DNA from: Aradus depressus
Taxonomy: Eukaryota > Arthropoda > Insecta > Hemiptera > Aradidae
Assembly (NCBI GenBank): GCA_963662175.1
Contig: OY759221.1
Location: forward strand, 32,300,045-32,364,044
Direction: 5' to 3'
DNA length: 64,000 bases
In this document: positions 1 to 11,354 of the stretch, piece after piece
How the letters are laid out: every line of letters begins with the position of its first letter
Position numbering within the stretch: position 1 is the first letter of the stretch
Notes under the pieces: generated by a model
The model's database searches: none
What the model saw: the letters and a program-made list of their open reading frames with translations, nothing else
Told to the model about the DNA's origin: nothing
Translations under genes and position numbers: made by a program

Positions 1-72
1 TCCATAAAATCACTAATACTAAAAAATTGAAATAATAATATGAACAATGAATTTAGATATCAAGAATGAAAC

Positions 73-200
73 GTCAGATATCGCCAACTACCAGAGCGCT
101 CTTTCGTCTCTCTGGTGGACAAGGGCCTCAGCCAGATTTTGAACCCGAAATCTTGAGCTCATTAAGCAAGCACGTTACCTCTGAGTTACCGATGCCCTCA
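73..200 (-). repeat. SINE family B, 5' head plus part of 3' tail (internally deleted)
   Basis: Read on the minus strand, this begins with the tRNA-like head of SINE-B (cf. the complete copy at 24205-24575). It has a degraded B box, followed directly by the tail segment ending in the 'gagcgctctggtagt' block. The middle of the SINE is missing, so it is a deleted copy. There is no coding potential. Confidence 0.75.
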
Positions 201-1180
201 TAAAAATGAGTTACTAAAAAATATTATCATAATATAATTTAACATTTAATAATTTAACTTAGAGAATAATATTTAAAAAAAAAAACATTTATTATGAAAT
301 TTCCAACATGAGATTCACTATGAACAACAAGAAAATTTGGACAGACTGAAAACAAACATCACTTGAGTCTGTTGATGTAATGGCTGGGCAGCAGTACCAC
401 CTCCTCAGCGGTCCTCCTAGGGCAGGGATTCTGTCGTCGAGGAGGACTGCCCGAGAAGGACCTGACGTTGTCTTCCACTATTGTGTTCGGGTGTGGCTAT
501 GTTTGTGTATAGTTCTTGAGTGACTTCGTGTGTTCAGGTCATTACGTAATGTTTCGTTGAAAAATATGTAGTATTGTGTGATTGTTCGGAGGATTTTATT
601 TTGAATCGGGAAATGGCTTAGCAGAACCTCAGAGCTGAACACCATTCGTCCAGCTAGGTCCTGTAGACACGAAGTTTGTAGTTGAGTCGAATTTGGAATC
701 ACTTGTCAATTAGTCTTTTGAGCAGTCCAAATCGCCGTTTCTTTTTCTGTCGAGTCTGCGTATCGTATTTATTCCAAGTCAGTCGTCTGTCAAGATGGAG
801 TCGTATATCTTTGTCGTATCTCAAGTCAAGTATTTGAGAGAGACAATATTGAGCATTATTTATGTGAAATGTAAAAAAAAAAAATTAATAAAAATTGAAA
901 AAACATAAGTAAATATATTCAGCACTTAGCAACGAAATTAAACTAATTTGTGGATCATCTTAAGGATGAGATTCACTCTCCGTCTGAAATAGTAAAATAA
1001 ATAAAATTGAGAGTGTCTTACCAGTAAATAAAATATAAAGATTAAAATTAATTTTAAAAAATACTGGAAGAATGACTCTCTCAGGTAGATTTTGATGGAC
1101 TTTACGCACTTAAAAAGGCTCTAGTCTACTCCACAAGCAAAAATCCTGGATGCCATCCTAAAAAAACGGAAAATACATGA
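201..1180. other. Unassigned AT-rich DNA with a GC-richer block
   Basis: There is no recognisable gene. The block at about 370-830 has higher GC than its surroundings and a 74-codon minus-strand open frame (478-702), but I recognise no domain in it. The rest is A/T-rich with short homopolymer runs (for example A runs near 280 and 875). Confidence 0.5.
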
Positions 1181-1189
1181 TAAAAATAT

Positions 1190-1785
1190 ATAATAGTTCA
1201 ATATTCCTTTTTATTCCCCAGCTAAATGAAGTATATATTTATATTCGGACAGAAATTCGATGCGGAGGTTTCATTTTTTCCGACCATCAGATTCCAAAAA
1301 CGAATAAGGAAATTCTGTCTGTCTGTCTCTCTCTGTGTGTGTGTGTGATTGTGAACACGATAACTCCCGAAAGAATGAATGTATCGACACGAAATTTTTT
1401 TATATATTTGTCCAGAACCTCATAAGGCCAACATCTAGGGAAGCGGGGAATTAGGGGAGAAGCGTACTCAAAAACTCTAATAACTGTCGTTGTAATGAAT
1501 GTATCGACGCACAATTTCATATGTGAATTCAAAACCCCATAAGGACGACACTTAACAATTTTCAGCGGAATCGGCCAAACGGAAGGGGGATGAGAGGGGG
1601 CTCAACTCAAAAATCCTAATAACTGCCGATGAATTTATTGACAAAAATTTAATATGAGGATTTTGGAGTCCCTAATTAAGTCGCTGATTATTAGCGCAAG
1701 CAATCGACTGGTTTCGAAGAGAGAGGAAAAAGTTAATTGATTAATTAGTTGTGGGGAAGTCTGTGATTCACCGACGATTTTTGAT
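1190..1785 (+). repeat. Dispersed repeat family C, near-complete copy
   Basis: Family C recurs at least a dozen times in the window. Sense-strand landmarks in order are: 'gaaattcgatgcgg', a pyrimidine-rich 'tctgtctgtctctc' stretch, 'cacgataactcccga', one or more blocks of 'aatgaatgtatcgacac', 'ctaataactgccg', 'attattagcgcaa', and the end 'ggggaagt...gtgattcaccgacga'. This copy has all of them. There is no ORF, so it is a non-autonomous element. Its class is not established; short internal units like these also occur in non-autonomous Helitrons, which is inference only. Confidence 0.7.
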
Positions 1786-1789
1786 TAGT

Positions 1790-2394
1790 GGATTCAGGAG
1801 ATCCGGATGCTTTTAATTCAGGCGAAAACTCATAATCGAATATTTCATAGACTAGATACATAACTTTCTCTGTATGGTGCAGAGTGGGGGATGTAAACGA
1901 ATAATAGCTAAAAAGAAGGTTAAAAACATTGGGAGTATAGTTATCAAGAGTAAATAAGTCGTTGCATTGTTCCATCAACATGTATTATTCACCGAAAATA
2001 GCCCCAGCATAGGTTTAATGTCGCCCAGGTTTGAGACGTACTTACTGTAACATCCGCTACCAATATATATTATTGTTATATTCGTACACTATACTTTTCC
2101 ACTTCACCTAACATCTAATTATAGTATTTATGGTAGAGTAGGACGTCACCCATCCGTTGTTATCCTTGACAACTGTGATTAAGGATAAACTTTGATACTT
2201 TTCGTATCCTCTTTGTTTGCAGTATTACCAACAAATATTTGAAGGAAACGTGATGCACAATAATCGTGTGGTATTATTATCAAATTCACAAAAAGGAGGC
2301 GTTTCTTCGAATACCTTCTCCAAATAGAACTGTATACACGTTTCTTGGCAACACTTGCCAACACTTGGAAACCTCAACCAGGTATATCTTCCAC
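1790..2394. other. Unassigned AT-rich spacer
   Basis: No gene, RNA or recognised repeat was seen. Overlapping short open frames on both strands show no domain signature. Confidence 0.4.
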
Positions 2395-3490
2395 TATCAG
2401 GGGGAGGGAAGTCTTGACCCCCGGTGGAGGCGTCGGGAAAAAGGGTTCTAATTGTTTATTATTGAGAACTAAAAACTGTAGATGTGGTCGACTGGGAGCG
2501 ACCCCAGCCCACCTTGATTGGGTGCTGTCTGGCTGTACTACGATGTGGCGCCGAGGGGACCTGCGGTGTGCCTAGATGGCAGCAGGCGGTCGCTCCCGGC
2601 GCAGGGATAAACTGCTTTCTTCATTCTCCGCCAGGAGGCGAAAAATCGGCTGAACACCGGGAAGCCGGTCTCCGTCAACAGCTGCCGTTGGTTATGTCCC
2701 AGGTACGATCTTGTCCCCCGTATCAACTCTACCCAAGGCCTTATAAACCCCGGTTATCATCCCCGTGATCTGAAAGTATCAGGGACATCCTTAGAGTCCA
2801 GACGTACCCGGATTTCCTCGAAATGTGCATAGGTAGTTCGGCCATCATATGATCGTGATTGTTGTTTATCTTCAACTGTCTGCATGTGGTTCCATTACTT
2901 CTTCAAAATGTCTGCATGTGGTTCCATTACTTCTTCAAAATGTCTCTAGTCCTCTTCTTTACCCGGACATGGTACATCTCCCTGGATATGCCCAGCACTG
3001 GTTCCGGCCGAATCCTTATTGGTCTCATCAGTTCCCCAAATCCTCGACTGGCCGGGGACCAAGTAGAGTCCAACTTTCTTATAGTTTCCTGAGGTGTTTA
3101 ACTGATTCACACACTCTTTTACAAGCTTAGATCAGATGTCAACACCAGGAAATGCTTGGGGTACTGGATGGCTATCGGAGAAGATTTTCACCTCCTATTC
3201 ATTACTCCTCTCCTGGATGCCTATTCTTGAATCGCCATTTAACGCTGTTCGAATGGAATTACTAGCTCTAATGCTAGACTCAGGATCCAGATGTGTTTTC
3301 TGTAGCCTGTTGTGCTGCTTCTCCGCTCTTGATTTCCTGTTGTCGTCCTTCCTCCATCTGAACAAAATCTGTTCCGCCCAGCGTCTCCTTGACCCTAGAG
3401 TGTTCTCTGAACGACATGTTACATTTTCTTTTAGCCTCGAGCAGCTACAGCAGGTAGTCATTGCAGAATTCCGCAGGCCATAGATAACTA
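2395..3490 (-). pseudogene. Decayed non-LTR retrotransposon: RNase H domain, C-terminal tail and 3' UTR
   Basis: Read on the minus strand, 3204-2960 translates with one internal stop to an RNase H-like segment. It contains 'KIFSDSH' (the position of the TDSQ-type catalytic Asp) and then 'LVPGQSRIWGTDE', the counterpart of the 'WVPGHSGIxGNE' motif of LINE RNase H domains. Downstream (2735-2540) lies 'IRGTRSYLG...FSRFFASWRR', which is shared with LINE copies at 57418-57795 and 16330-16845. The 3' UTR includes a 'cctccaccgg' block near 2420, also present at the 16.8-kb copy. Several stops and frameshifts make it dead. The 3490-3205 part is purine-rich and only tentatively belongs to the element. 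RNase H places it among LINE clades that carry this domain (I, R1, Jockey/LOA type); the exact clade is not resolved. Confidence 0.65.
2876..2941. repeat. 32-bp tandem duplication inside the LINE remnant
   Basis: A 32-bp unit beginning 'tgtctgcatgtggttccatt' occurs twice head to tail with no mismatch. It lies between the RNase H remnant and the C-terminal tail of the decayed LINE. Confidence 0.85.
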
Positions 3491-5045
3491 GACGTGTTAT
3501 CTACTGCCCCGATGCATTTCTATACACTTAGTATAACGAATCGATTTCTAAGGAACGTATAAACACGTTATATTACGAAGCCAAAAAATAATAATAATCA
3601 CCAGAAAATTACAGATTTTTTTAACAAAAACTAATGTTTTTCTTTTTTTAACTTTTTAGAAATACATGCATGTACATGCATACATATATGTAAATTATTT
3701 TTTGTTCAAAATTTATTAAATGTATAATAAATTCATTCCTAATAAAATGTATAATGGAATTAATTCTTTTGACTTTCTTTACTTATTTAACCCCTCTCGA
3801 TATTATGCTTTTTTAAAAAATGTTTTGACGATATTACAGACTCTTATTGTAACAAAAACTCGATAATCTTATGCCCCAAGAGTTTCGTTATATCAAGAGT
3901 CGACTTATACTGAAGATATGAGGAAGTAAACAAGGTTTCAGATGAGAACACTAATTTGATGGGAAGATAGGGAAAAACCCAGGGAACCCTTCAATGAGTG
4001 ATCAGAACATACTCCTCTGTAGTATTTATTCTTCTCTCAGTCGGATAATTGAGGCTCGAACACAGGTTGACTAAGTAGTTCCCAGGTGAACCAATAGATC
4101 TCAGTGAAGGCGGCTCCACTGAAGACAGAAGTGCCGGCCTTATCGACCCAGTTTTCCCGCGCCGTCAGTAGCGTGCACCTCCCCGGCCTGTGCGGACCTC
4201 AACAGCCAACCCCAGTCGTCACACGCCAAATCTCCTGGTCGTGGTAAGTCAAAATTCCGACCAATCAACCATCTCCTTGAACAGACACATTCCTCACAAT
4301 TAAATCAACTTACAAAAAAAATTATTATAAAGCGTCGTCACTTTAAAAAAATAAGAGTTTCACAAAACAAATATGAAATCTACACGTAAGTACATCTCTA
4401 CTATTATTAATATTCTAAAGATAAATAAGAGAATATAGAACAAAAAAAAAAATGATATTCATCTTTCCGAAATTTGTACAAGAATCTAAAACTCGTAATC
4501 ATAAATTAGTAAGATATGTACTTCATTCATGCGGAGTGGCCATGTAGGTCCATTCATCATATAACCTATACCTTACTAATGAAGTAACAGTACTTTTAAT
4601 TTACTACATTTAAAAAAATACAATATAAAAGTGTTTTGTTTCGTTTAAATTTTCATTTTCTTCTAATTTTTTCTTATTTTAGTGTATAAGTTGATGAAAA
4701 TTAGATTTAATTAATTTTTAGATGCTATGAATTTGGAAATGATCTCAGTAAATAAAAGTTTAAAATTGTATGAGTATTTAGGAACTAAAAAAAGGAGATT
4801 CTGAATATATAATAATATATATTTTCCACAGCTATTTTCTTCCTTCATATTATATTTGATCTCTACAGCCTAGAATAGATGTTACTGGTAGAACTTCCAT
4901 CAGCAGTTTATTGTTAACAATTTCTTCTCTTTCTTCTATTCTTTATTCAGAATTTTACGAGTCGACCTCTATGTTAAAACATGAGGTGAAACATATAGAG
5001 ATATAGTTAGTACGTTACATATAAAGTACATGTACGTTAGTATAT
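3491..5045. other. Unassigned AT-rich DNA with one GC-richer block
   Basis: Mostly A/T-rich with no recognised gene. A block at about 3950-4260 is clearly GC-richer and ends in 'tggtcgtggtaagt', which resembles a splice donor. I translated it in several frames and recognised no family. It may be an old transposon remnant or a degraded exon. Confidence 0.35.
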
Positions 5046-5370
5046 ATGCCAGGAGCTTAGAGGTAGCCTGCTAGCCTATTGAGCTCAAAACCGCGGATTC
5101 GTACAAAAAGACCCTTAGGTTTTATATCTGTGAGATGAAGAAGCCTTCAGCATTCCATCCTTCGGATGGGACCGTAAGTTATTGTCTCGAGCCTGTATGA
5201 TGTCAGGTATTCATTAAAAACCCTTATAAAAATTTAGATTGGTAAAATTTAGGACTCCTGTAGTAGATTCGAGCTCATGTCTACCAGAGCGAGAAGAGAA
5301 CACTTTGGTAGTAGGCAAAATGACCTTGAAGCCCGGACATGAGCCACTATAACTAGTAAGTTATAGACAT
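5046..5370 (+). repeat. SINE family B, diverged full-length copy
   Basis: The order matches the reference copy at 24205-24575: tRNA-like head ('gaggtagcctgctagcctattgag', split here only for comparison), the 'ccttcggatggga' block, 'gtatgatgtcaggtattc', 'aaatttaggactcc', and the tail 'gcccggacatgagcc'. The B box is damaged ('ggattcgtac' instead of GGTTCGAATCC), so Pol III promoter function is probably lost. Confidence 0.8.
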
Positions 5371-5614
5371 ATAACATAGAAATTGTTTACAATAAAGCGC
5401 AACAAATAAATTATAGATACTGATGATGAGAGTTCTTCCCGAAATGTCAATTTGCGAGATTATAAATACCAAAAATTAATTTGGAGAAGAGATAAGAAAA
5501 GTTGTGGGAAATGTACAGTAACATATTTTTTTAAGTTATCTATGAAAATGAAGTTCTGTCCTTCATATGTATTTATGTTTGTTCCATCATGAGGTTGGTT
5601 GTGAATTCAACAAA
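5371..5614. other. Unassigned AT-rich sequence
   Basis: No feature recognised. Confidence 0.3.
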
Positions 5615-5859
5615 TGTATTGAGCATGTGAATCGGGGCAACGGATGCTAGCGTATTTGATTTTTATGTTAGTAAGATATGGGAATAAAAGATGTTGTCTT
5701 CCCACAGTTTTGTTTATTTTCAGAACTGGTCTTCAACGAAACTGTTATTATCCATGAATAGATGTCGTCGATACAAATGCAAACTATCGAGAAATTGAAA
5801 AAAAATATAGTTTTTCATTTTTGATATTTTTTGGGTTGTTTCGGACGAGGTATGTACAT

Positions 5860-6988
5860 TAGGGTGGAACGTAAAAATCACCTTTTGATTTTTAATATAG
5901 TGTAGATAAGATAAATAAAAAATATGAAAAATATTGGAGTACGTCTTGAGGTGCCGCAAGGACCTTAAAGTTTCATAAAAACACACTTTTTTGGAACTTT
6001 TTCAAAGATTTTTGCGTGTCTCGATTATGTGATTTTTAATTTGGAATAGCGCAGAAAAGTTGCCTTTTAGTGTAGATAAGATAAATTAAAAATATGAAAA
6101 ATATTGGAGTACGTCTTGAGGTGCCGCAAGGACCTTAAAGTTTCATAAAAACACACTTTTTTGAAACTTTTTCAAAGATTTTTGCGTGTCTCGATTATGT
6201 GATTTTTAATTTGGAATAGCGCAGAAAAGTTGCCTTTTAGTGTAGATAAGATAAATTAAAAATATGAAAAATATTGGAGTACGTCTTGAGGTGCCGCAAG
6301 GACCTTAAAGTTTCATAAAAACACACTTTTTTGAAACTTTTTCAAAGATTTTTGCGTGTCTCGATTATGTGATTTTTAATTTGGAATAGCGCAGAAAAGT
6401 TGCCTTTTAGTGTAGATAAGATAAATTAAAAATATGAAAAATATTGGAGTACGTCTTGAGGTGCCGCAAGGACCAGTTTAATGTGGCAATGAAATAGAAA
6501 CAAACATTTTGCAGCTGTAACATTTGTAATCATTATAGATACAGAAGTAAGAAATACAAAATTTGTCATTACAAAATATGATATATGATATGGGTGGCCT
6601 TCCTCTCATATGCCATTCACGCCAACATATCCATACCTACCAACATAGATGCTGGTTGTTGCATCCTAGCAACAGTTGCACCTTTATATATAAAAGACAA
6701 AAAAAAAAAAAAAATAATATTTTTTTCCAATTCTAATGCTTATATATGTATTTAAAACCATCTTTTGTAACATTATATGTACGAGAAATTCATAAAAAAT
6801 AATTTATCAAAGTTTAAAATTTTTCAATTTTTTTTACAAACTTTAAGCTCTTTGCGGCACCTCAAGATGTTGTAGTATTGCAACCAATTTTTGTAAAATT
6901 CTTTTTGAACTTAAAAGGCAACTTTTCTCCACTATTACCAAACTAATAACTAAAAAAAATTTTAAAAGGCCATTTTCGTTCCACCCTA
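5860..6988 (+). mobile_element. hAT-like MITE copy 1 with 170-bp internal tandem repeat
   Basis: The ends are TAGGGTGGAACG and CGTTCCACCCTA, perfect terminal inverted repeats. They are flanked by an identical 8-bp duplication ATGTACAT at 5852-5859 and 6989-6996. An 8-bp TSD and a TAGGG-type terminus fit the hAT superfamily, though P-type elements also make 8-bp TSDs. There is no transposase ORF, so it is non-autonomous. The two halves are related: the right side carries the inverted 'ggcacctcaaga' and 'aaaggcaactttt' blocks of the left side. It is longer than copies 2 and 3 (693 and 704 bp), partly because of the internal tandem array. Confidence 0.9.
5901..6474 (+). repeat. 170-bp tandem array, about 3.4 copies
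   Basis: The landmark 'tgtagataagataaa' starts at 5901, 6071, 6241 and 6411, exactly 170 bp apart. Units are nearly identical and end in 'gaggtgccgcaaggacc'. Copies 2 and 3 of the MITE carry fewer units, so the array expanded inside copy 1. Confidence 0.95.
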
Positions 6989-7288
6989 ATGTACATCTTG
7001 TGGCAAATCGCCAAAACTGTATTTCCTCCAGAAGCACTTTAGCTTGGCAAAGTTTCGCATATGTTTAGTCATATGCTGAAGTAACAAAAAAAACTTTTCC
7101 CCAAAAACATAATTCCCTTCCTCAGTATTTATAATTTATTTGCTGATCTTTATTGTAAACAATTTCTCCCCTGTATTGATAAAAGTGTCAACCTCTGTGT
7201 TAAAACCCTTATTAGTCTAGACTTTTTAATAGTTTTGAGAGAAGTGCGTATTTGGTCAAATCGTCCTGTTAGTTAGTTAGTTAATACG

Positions 7289-7475
7289 ACTAATGCCCGG
7301 GCTTTAACAACAAGGTCATATCGCCTACTATCCAGAGCTTTCTTTGGTCACTCTGGTTGACATGAGCCTCACTCTAATCTCGGAGTCCTAAATTTGGCCT
7401 ACCCAGGTTTAGCTAACTAAACAAGGGGTCTTTAACGAGTACCTCGGGACCCTTAACGTCCCATCCCGGCATTAT
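7289..7475 (-). repeat. SINE family B, tail and middle part
   Basis: Read on the minus strand: the middle block 'cgggatgggacgttaagggt', 'gtactcgttaaagacccc', then the tail with 'aggcgatatgacctt' and 'cccgggcat'. It ends in a short TAAC repeat (plus strand 'gttagttagttagtta' at about 7269-7284). The head is missing. Confidence 0.8.
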
Positions 7476-7493
7476 AAATGCGCTTAAGACCTT

Positions 7494-7566
7494 TTAACTA
7501 TACCTGACGATGGTGTAAAGCCGAAACCGGTATTTTTTGTATATAATTTTTCTATGGAATAGACAA
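7494..7566 (+). mobile_element. Foldback/Penelope-like half-element with hammerhead-like core, split by a MITE
   Basis: 'cctgacgatggtgtaaagcc' followed by 'gaaaccggt' matches the right arm of the perfect foldback at 49708-49936, including the downstream 'tatggaatagacaa'. The match resumes at 8260 after the hAT-like MITE. Only one arm is present. The core CTGACGA, a short hairpin and GAAAC resembles the hammerhead ribozyme core found in Penelope-like elements. Confidence 0.6.
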
Positions 7567-8259
7567 TAGGGTTGAACGAAAATGGCCTTTTAAAATTTTT
7601 TTTAGTTATTAGTTTGGTAATAGTGGAGAAAAGTTGCCTTTTAAGTTCAAAAATAATTTTTAAAAAATTGGTTGCAATACTACAACATATTGAGGTGCAG
7701 CAAAGAGCTTAAAGTTTGTAAAAACATTGAAAAAAATGAAAAATTTTAAACATTGATAAATTATTTTTTATGAATTTCTCGTACATATAATGTTACAAAA
7801 GATGGTTTTAAATACATATATAAGCATTAGAATTGGAAAAAATTATTAATTATGAAATATAATAAAAATAAAAAAAATTTTTGTAATGTCAAATTTTATA
7901 TTTCTTACTTCTGTAGCCTTAATGATTACAAATGTTACAGCTGCAAAATGTTTGTTTCTACTTCATTGCCACATTAAACTGGTCCTTGCGGCACCTCAAG
8001 ACCTACTCCAATATTTTTAATCTTATCTACACTAAAAGGCAACTTTTCCGCGCTATTCCAAATTAAAAATTACATAATCGAGACACGCAAAAATCTTTGA
8101 AAAAGTTCCAAAAAAGTGTGTTTTTATGATACTTTAAGGACCTTGCGGCACCTCAAGACGTACTCCAATATTTTTTATTTATCTTATCTACACTAAAAGG
8201 CAACTTTTCCGCGCTATTCCAAATTAAAAATCAAAAGGTGATTTTTTCGTTCCACCCTA
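7567..8259 (-). mobile_element. hAT-like MITE copy 2
   Basis: The ends are TAGGGTTGAACG and CGTTCCACCCTA, flanked by an exact 8-bp TSD ATAGACAA (7559-7566 and 8260-8267). The internal order is inverted relative to copy 1, hence the minus orientation. It is 693 bp long and has no ORF. It sits inside the foldback-derived sequence at 7494-8300, so it inserted after that element. Confidence 0.9.
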
Positions 8260-8489
8260 ATAGACAATATATATAAAAAAAGTTTTTTTATTTATTTTTT
8301 TATTATATATATTTATATATTATTTTTTTAGCCCAAATGATGGATTGGTTTTGGATGAAGAGAAAAAAAAATTGGTTAATTAGTTGTAGGGCTTTGCTGG
8401 TGATTCAAAGACCATTGTTTTAAGTTAAAACTAATTTAAAGGGGCCAAAAAATTGGATTTGGTTCGGAACACGATGCGGACGACTTTCG

Positions 8490-8865
8490 GCCTAAACTAG
8501 AGAATGTGAATCGGGCCAACGGATGCTAGCGTATTTGATTTTTATGTTAGTAAAATAGGGTAATAAAAGATGTTGTCTTCCCACAGTTTTGTTTATTTTC
8601 AGAACTGGTCTTCAACGAAACTGTTATTATCTATGAATAGATGTCGTCGATACAAATGCAAACTATCGAGAAAGTGAAAAAAAATATAGTTTTGATATCT
8701 TTTGGGTTGCTTCGGATGAGATATGTGGCAAATCGTCAAAACTGTATTCCCTACAGAAGAGCTTAGCTTGGCAAAGTTTCGCATATGTTAAGTCATATGC
8801 TGAAGTATCAAAGAAAACTTTTCCCCAAAAAGATAATTCCCATCATCATTATCTATAATTTAATG
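8490..8865. repeat. Local duplication copy 2 (near-empty MITE site)
   Basis: A continuous paralogue of 5615-5859 plus 6997-7140, without the hAT-like MITE. At the insertion point it reads 'gagatatgtggcaaatcg', where the filled copy has 'gaggtATGTACAT' and then, past the element, 'ATGTACATcttgtggcaaatcg'. It therefore also lacks about 9 bp around the target. Confidence 0.85.
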
Positions 8866-8892
8866 AGAATGTTCACTATGAGCTGATGTTAT

Positions 8893-9496
8893 CAGGGGCA
8901 TAGCCAGGGGGGCGGGGGGGGGGGGGGGGGGGGGGGGGCGCGTGCCCTCCCCCTGGCTAGAGCAAAAAACCAAGATAAAAATTAAATAAACTAAAAAAAT
9001 AGTTTTTATTAAAAATGGATTGCTTACAAACCTGCGTCTGATTCCTAAATCAGCAATCAGCTGTTACATAAATGTACATGTACAAAACAAGTCATATTAC
9101 ATTTATTTAAATATATATGAATTCGGTCATTTCATTTCCTCGCTCAAAATCGTCATTTATGTTATACTTTATACTCTTGAAGCTGATTTTACATGCGCAG
9201 TAAAAATGCAAAGCGCAGCAGCAGCAAATTCACGCTATTGGATGTAATTTAATTCTAAAAGCACAGAAATCACAGCGTGCATTTGCTGCTGCTGCGCTTT
9301 GCATTTTTGCTGCTCATGTAAAGTCAACTGAAGTATTACAGTTACTGGTTACCTCAGGAGGAGCTTCTAGGGGTCCGAGTCTCCCAAATTAATAACAAAA
9401 AGTCTGCTACGCTAACCACGGAAACTGCGGGCTGTACCCCCGGGAGTCTATGCCCCCCCCCCCCCCCCCCTGCTCAAAATCCTGCCTACGACCCTG
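8893..9496. mobile_element. hAT-type MITE with CAGGG ends and G/C tracts
   Basis: It starts CAGGGGCATAGCCAGG and ends in the inverse of CAGGGTCGTAGGCAGG, a terminus type common in animal hAT elements. It is flanked by 8-bp duplications GATGTTAT (8885-8892) and GTTGTTAT (9497-9504) with one mismatch. Long G (about 8909-8938) and C (about 9453-9471) tracts lie just inside the ends. An internal inverted repeat pairs 9181-9235 with 9275-9329 around 'gcaaagcgcagcagcagcaa'. The 75-codon open frame at 9020-9247 has no recognised domain. Confidence 0.8.
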
Positions 9497-9504
9497 GTTG
9501 TTAT

Positions 9505-9729
9505 GTATACTGTTTTTAAAAGAGGGTCAACCAATTGTTAGTTATAAGATGCAAAGTTATTCTCAGGTATCCCTGGGTAAACCTGCTAACCTTTAATGAA
9601 AATGATGATAATAAATTTTCTGTGGTGGTGGGTCTTGGCTTGAAAAAAGAGAGAAAATTCTAAATCAGGAAAATTTTGATTCTCAATAAATTTGAAAAAA
9701 GTGCTCACTACTCATTTTACTTTCCCAGA
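9505..9729. other. Unassigned AT-rich sequence
   Basis: No feature recognised. Confidence 0.3.
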
Positions 9730-10095
9730 TATTCGAGGTATAGGGGAAATTAAATAACAGGTAGAGAAATTTGATATTAAGTTTTCATCGGAATTTCATG
9801 TTTTCCGGTCTTCTGGTTAAAAAAAAATAAGAAAAAAGAAAATTCGCCGGTGCTTCACCAGCAATAAACTTCCCCAGTACGAACTAATCAATTTTTTATT
9901 CGTTTATTATATCAGCAATTATTAGCGTTTTGGCGTTGAGCCCCCTAATCCTTCCCTTCCCTTTTGTCGCTTTGGCTGAAAAACTTATAAGGTTCTGAAT
10001 ACACATATACAATTTCAAGTCGATACATTCACTCTATCGGATGAAATTTCTGATCGATTACATTACTTCCCCAATACTCCGTATAGATGGGGATC
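9730..10095 (-). repeat. Family C repeat, rearranged copy
   Basis: 9730-9835 is the start of family C in sense orientation ('ggaatttcatgttttccgg'). From about 9845 it switches to antisense, running from 'ggtgcttcaccagcaa' to 'cactctatcgg' and 'cattacttcccc'. The copy is therefore a head-to-head composite. Confidence 0.6.
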
Positions 10096-10172
10096 TAAAA
10101 ACGTCACTTTAAGACAGTTCTCAGCATGTATCTCGGAAATCGGACTGTCTTAAATTTAATCTTTTAGTTGGT

Positions 10173-10372
10173 TACTGTGGTTCATGCCCGGGCTTAAACT
10201 ACGAAGTCATATTGCTTTCTACCAGCGCTCGTCTTGGGACCATCGCTTAACGTCGAAGGATGGCGTTTTCAAGGTTTTTTCACCTCCCAGATAAAAAACT
10301 TTAGGCCTCGGTCGGGTTTTGAACCCGCGATCTTGTGCTTAGTAGGCTAACACGCTGGGGAAGTACACTGCC
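10173..10372 (-). repeat. SINE family B, internally deleted copy
   Basis: On the minus strand it has the tRNA-like head with B box 'gggttcaaaaccc', the 'ggcctaaagttttttatctg' block, the 'ccttcgacgttaagcgatgg' block, then the tail 'cccgggcatgaacc'. The central ~110 bp are missing. It is bordered on the right by the family C end motif ('ctggggaagtac'). Confidence 0.75.
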
Positions 10373-10399
10373 GATATGATTCACCGACAACTTTTTTTT

Positions 10400-11354
10400 A
10401 TCTGACAAAGTACCTATGAAATATTTTAAAATGGAGCACCCATGCGAATGCCTCTATTTGGCATATAGGATTGGTGGTTTTCAATCAAAGAACTCATAAA
10501 TACTTGATATTTTTAATTTGAAACCATTCCCCCTTCGCTGAATGAAGTCAAATTTTCATTCGAATTGATTGAATATAAATGGAAAAAAGCCACTATAAAA
10601 AAAAAAAAGCTATTTTCTCGACGTTTGACGGAGGGATTTATAATTATTTTAAATTTTTATTTACTTTTGTTTCGCCAAACGATACTCATCAAATGCATAC
10701 GTAACCACGATTTTCGTAAAATGTTAATCCGACTACATCAATCTTTTCAGCAGTGGTCAACCTGTGCGTGGGTGTGTAAGTGATTGGAACTTTTTGAATT
10801 CTCAAAAACGATTGTAGCAATAAACTTGAAATTTGATATGATATTTTCTGACGATTGCAATACTTATACAGTAGGTACCAGAAACTAAGAATGAATAATA
10901 AAAAAAATTCACTATATTCTTCATGCATGGATTGTTTATATATTTTTTATTGATTTTATTTGTGTATGCTTTTGGAATGGAGCGTCCGTTTTATAGCAAA
11001 TAGTAAACATTTTATAGTGTCTGCACTGAGAATTTAGTAGTGGGGGGGGGGGGGGGGGGGACGCGAGGGGAAATGTCAAGTGACCTTATTGGACCAAATC
11101 AATATTTATCATCGAGGACTATCAGTGCTTTCTCGATATTAACTCCCCCTTCTTCGCTCTTCCCCCCCATTTGTATAAGAATGTATGTTCTTGTCACGGA
11201 CAGGTGACAGCATCGATCCACATTTCGTTTAGTCTATTACCATTCGTGACACGGTAAATAAATTGTCATAATATACGACACATTTTGTATATTTCATAAA
11301 TTATATTTATCATTCTCAATTGAATTTGATTTGTGATTTTTATTTTAAGTATAG
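10400..11354. other. Unassigned AT-rich DNA with a family D fragment and a G20-type tract
   Basis: 10775-10875 resembles family D ('cgattgtagcaataaacttgaa', then 'ttttctgacgattgcaatac'; compare 53330-53400 and 54220-54245). A poly-G run of about 20 lies at 11042-11060. No gene was recognised; the short open frames 10565-10783 and 10689-10928 lack domain signatures. Confidence 0.45.

Larger units (their letters stand above)
5615..7140. repeat. Local duplication copy 1, interrupted by a MITE
   Basis: Sequences 5615-5859 and 6997-7140 together match 8490-8865 in the same order and orientation (shared landmarks 'aacggatgctagcgtatttg', 'gatgtcgtcgatacaaatgc', 'ttagcttggcaaagtttcgc'). The two halves are separated only by the hAT-like MITE at 5860-6988. 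The duplicated unit itself has no recognised coding content. Confidence 0.85.

Noticed and set aside
3950..4260. Host exon in the GC-richer block ending in a donor-like site
   Set aside because: I translated several frames and found no recognisable family and frequent stops. I kept it only as unassigned sequence.
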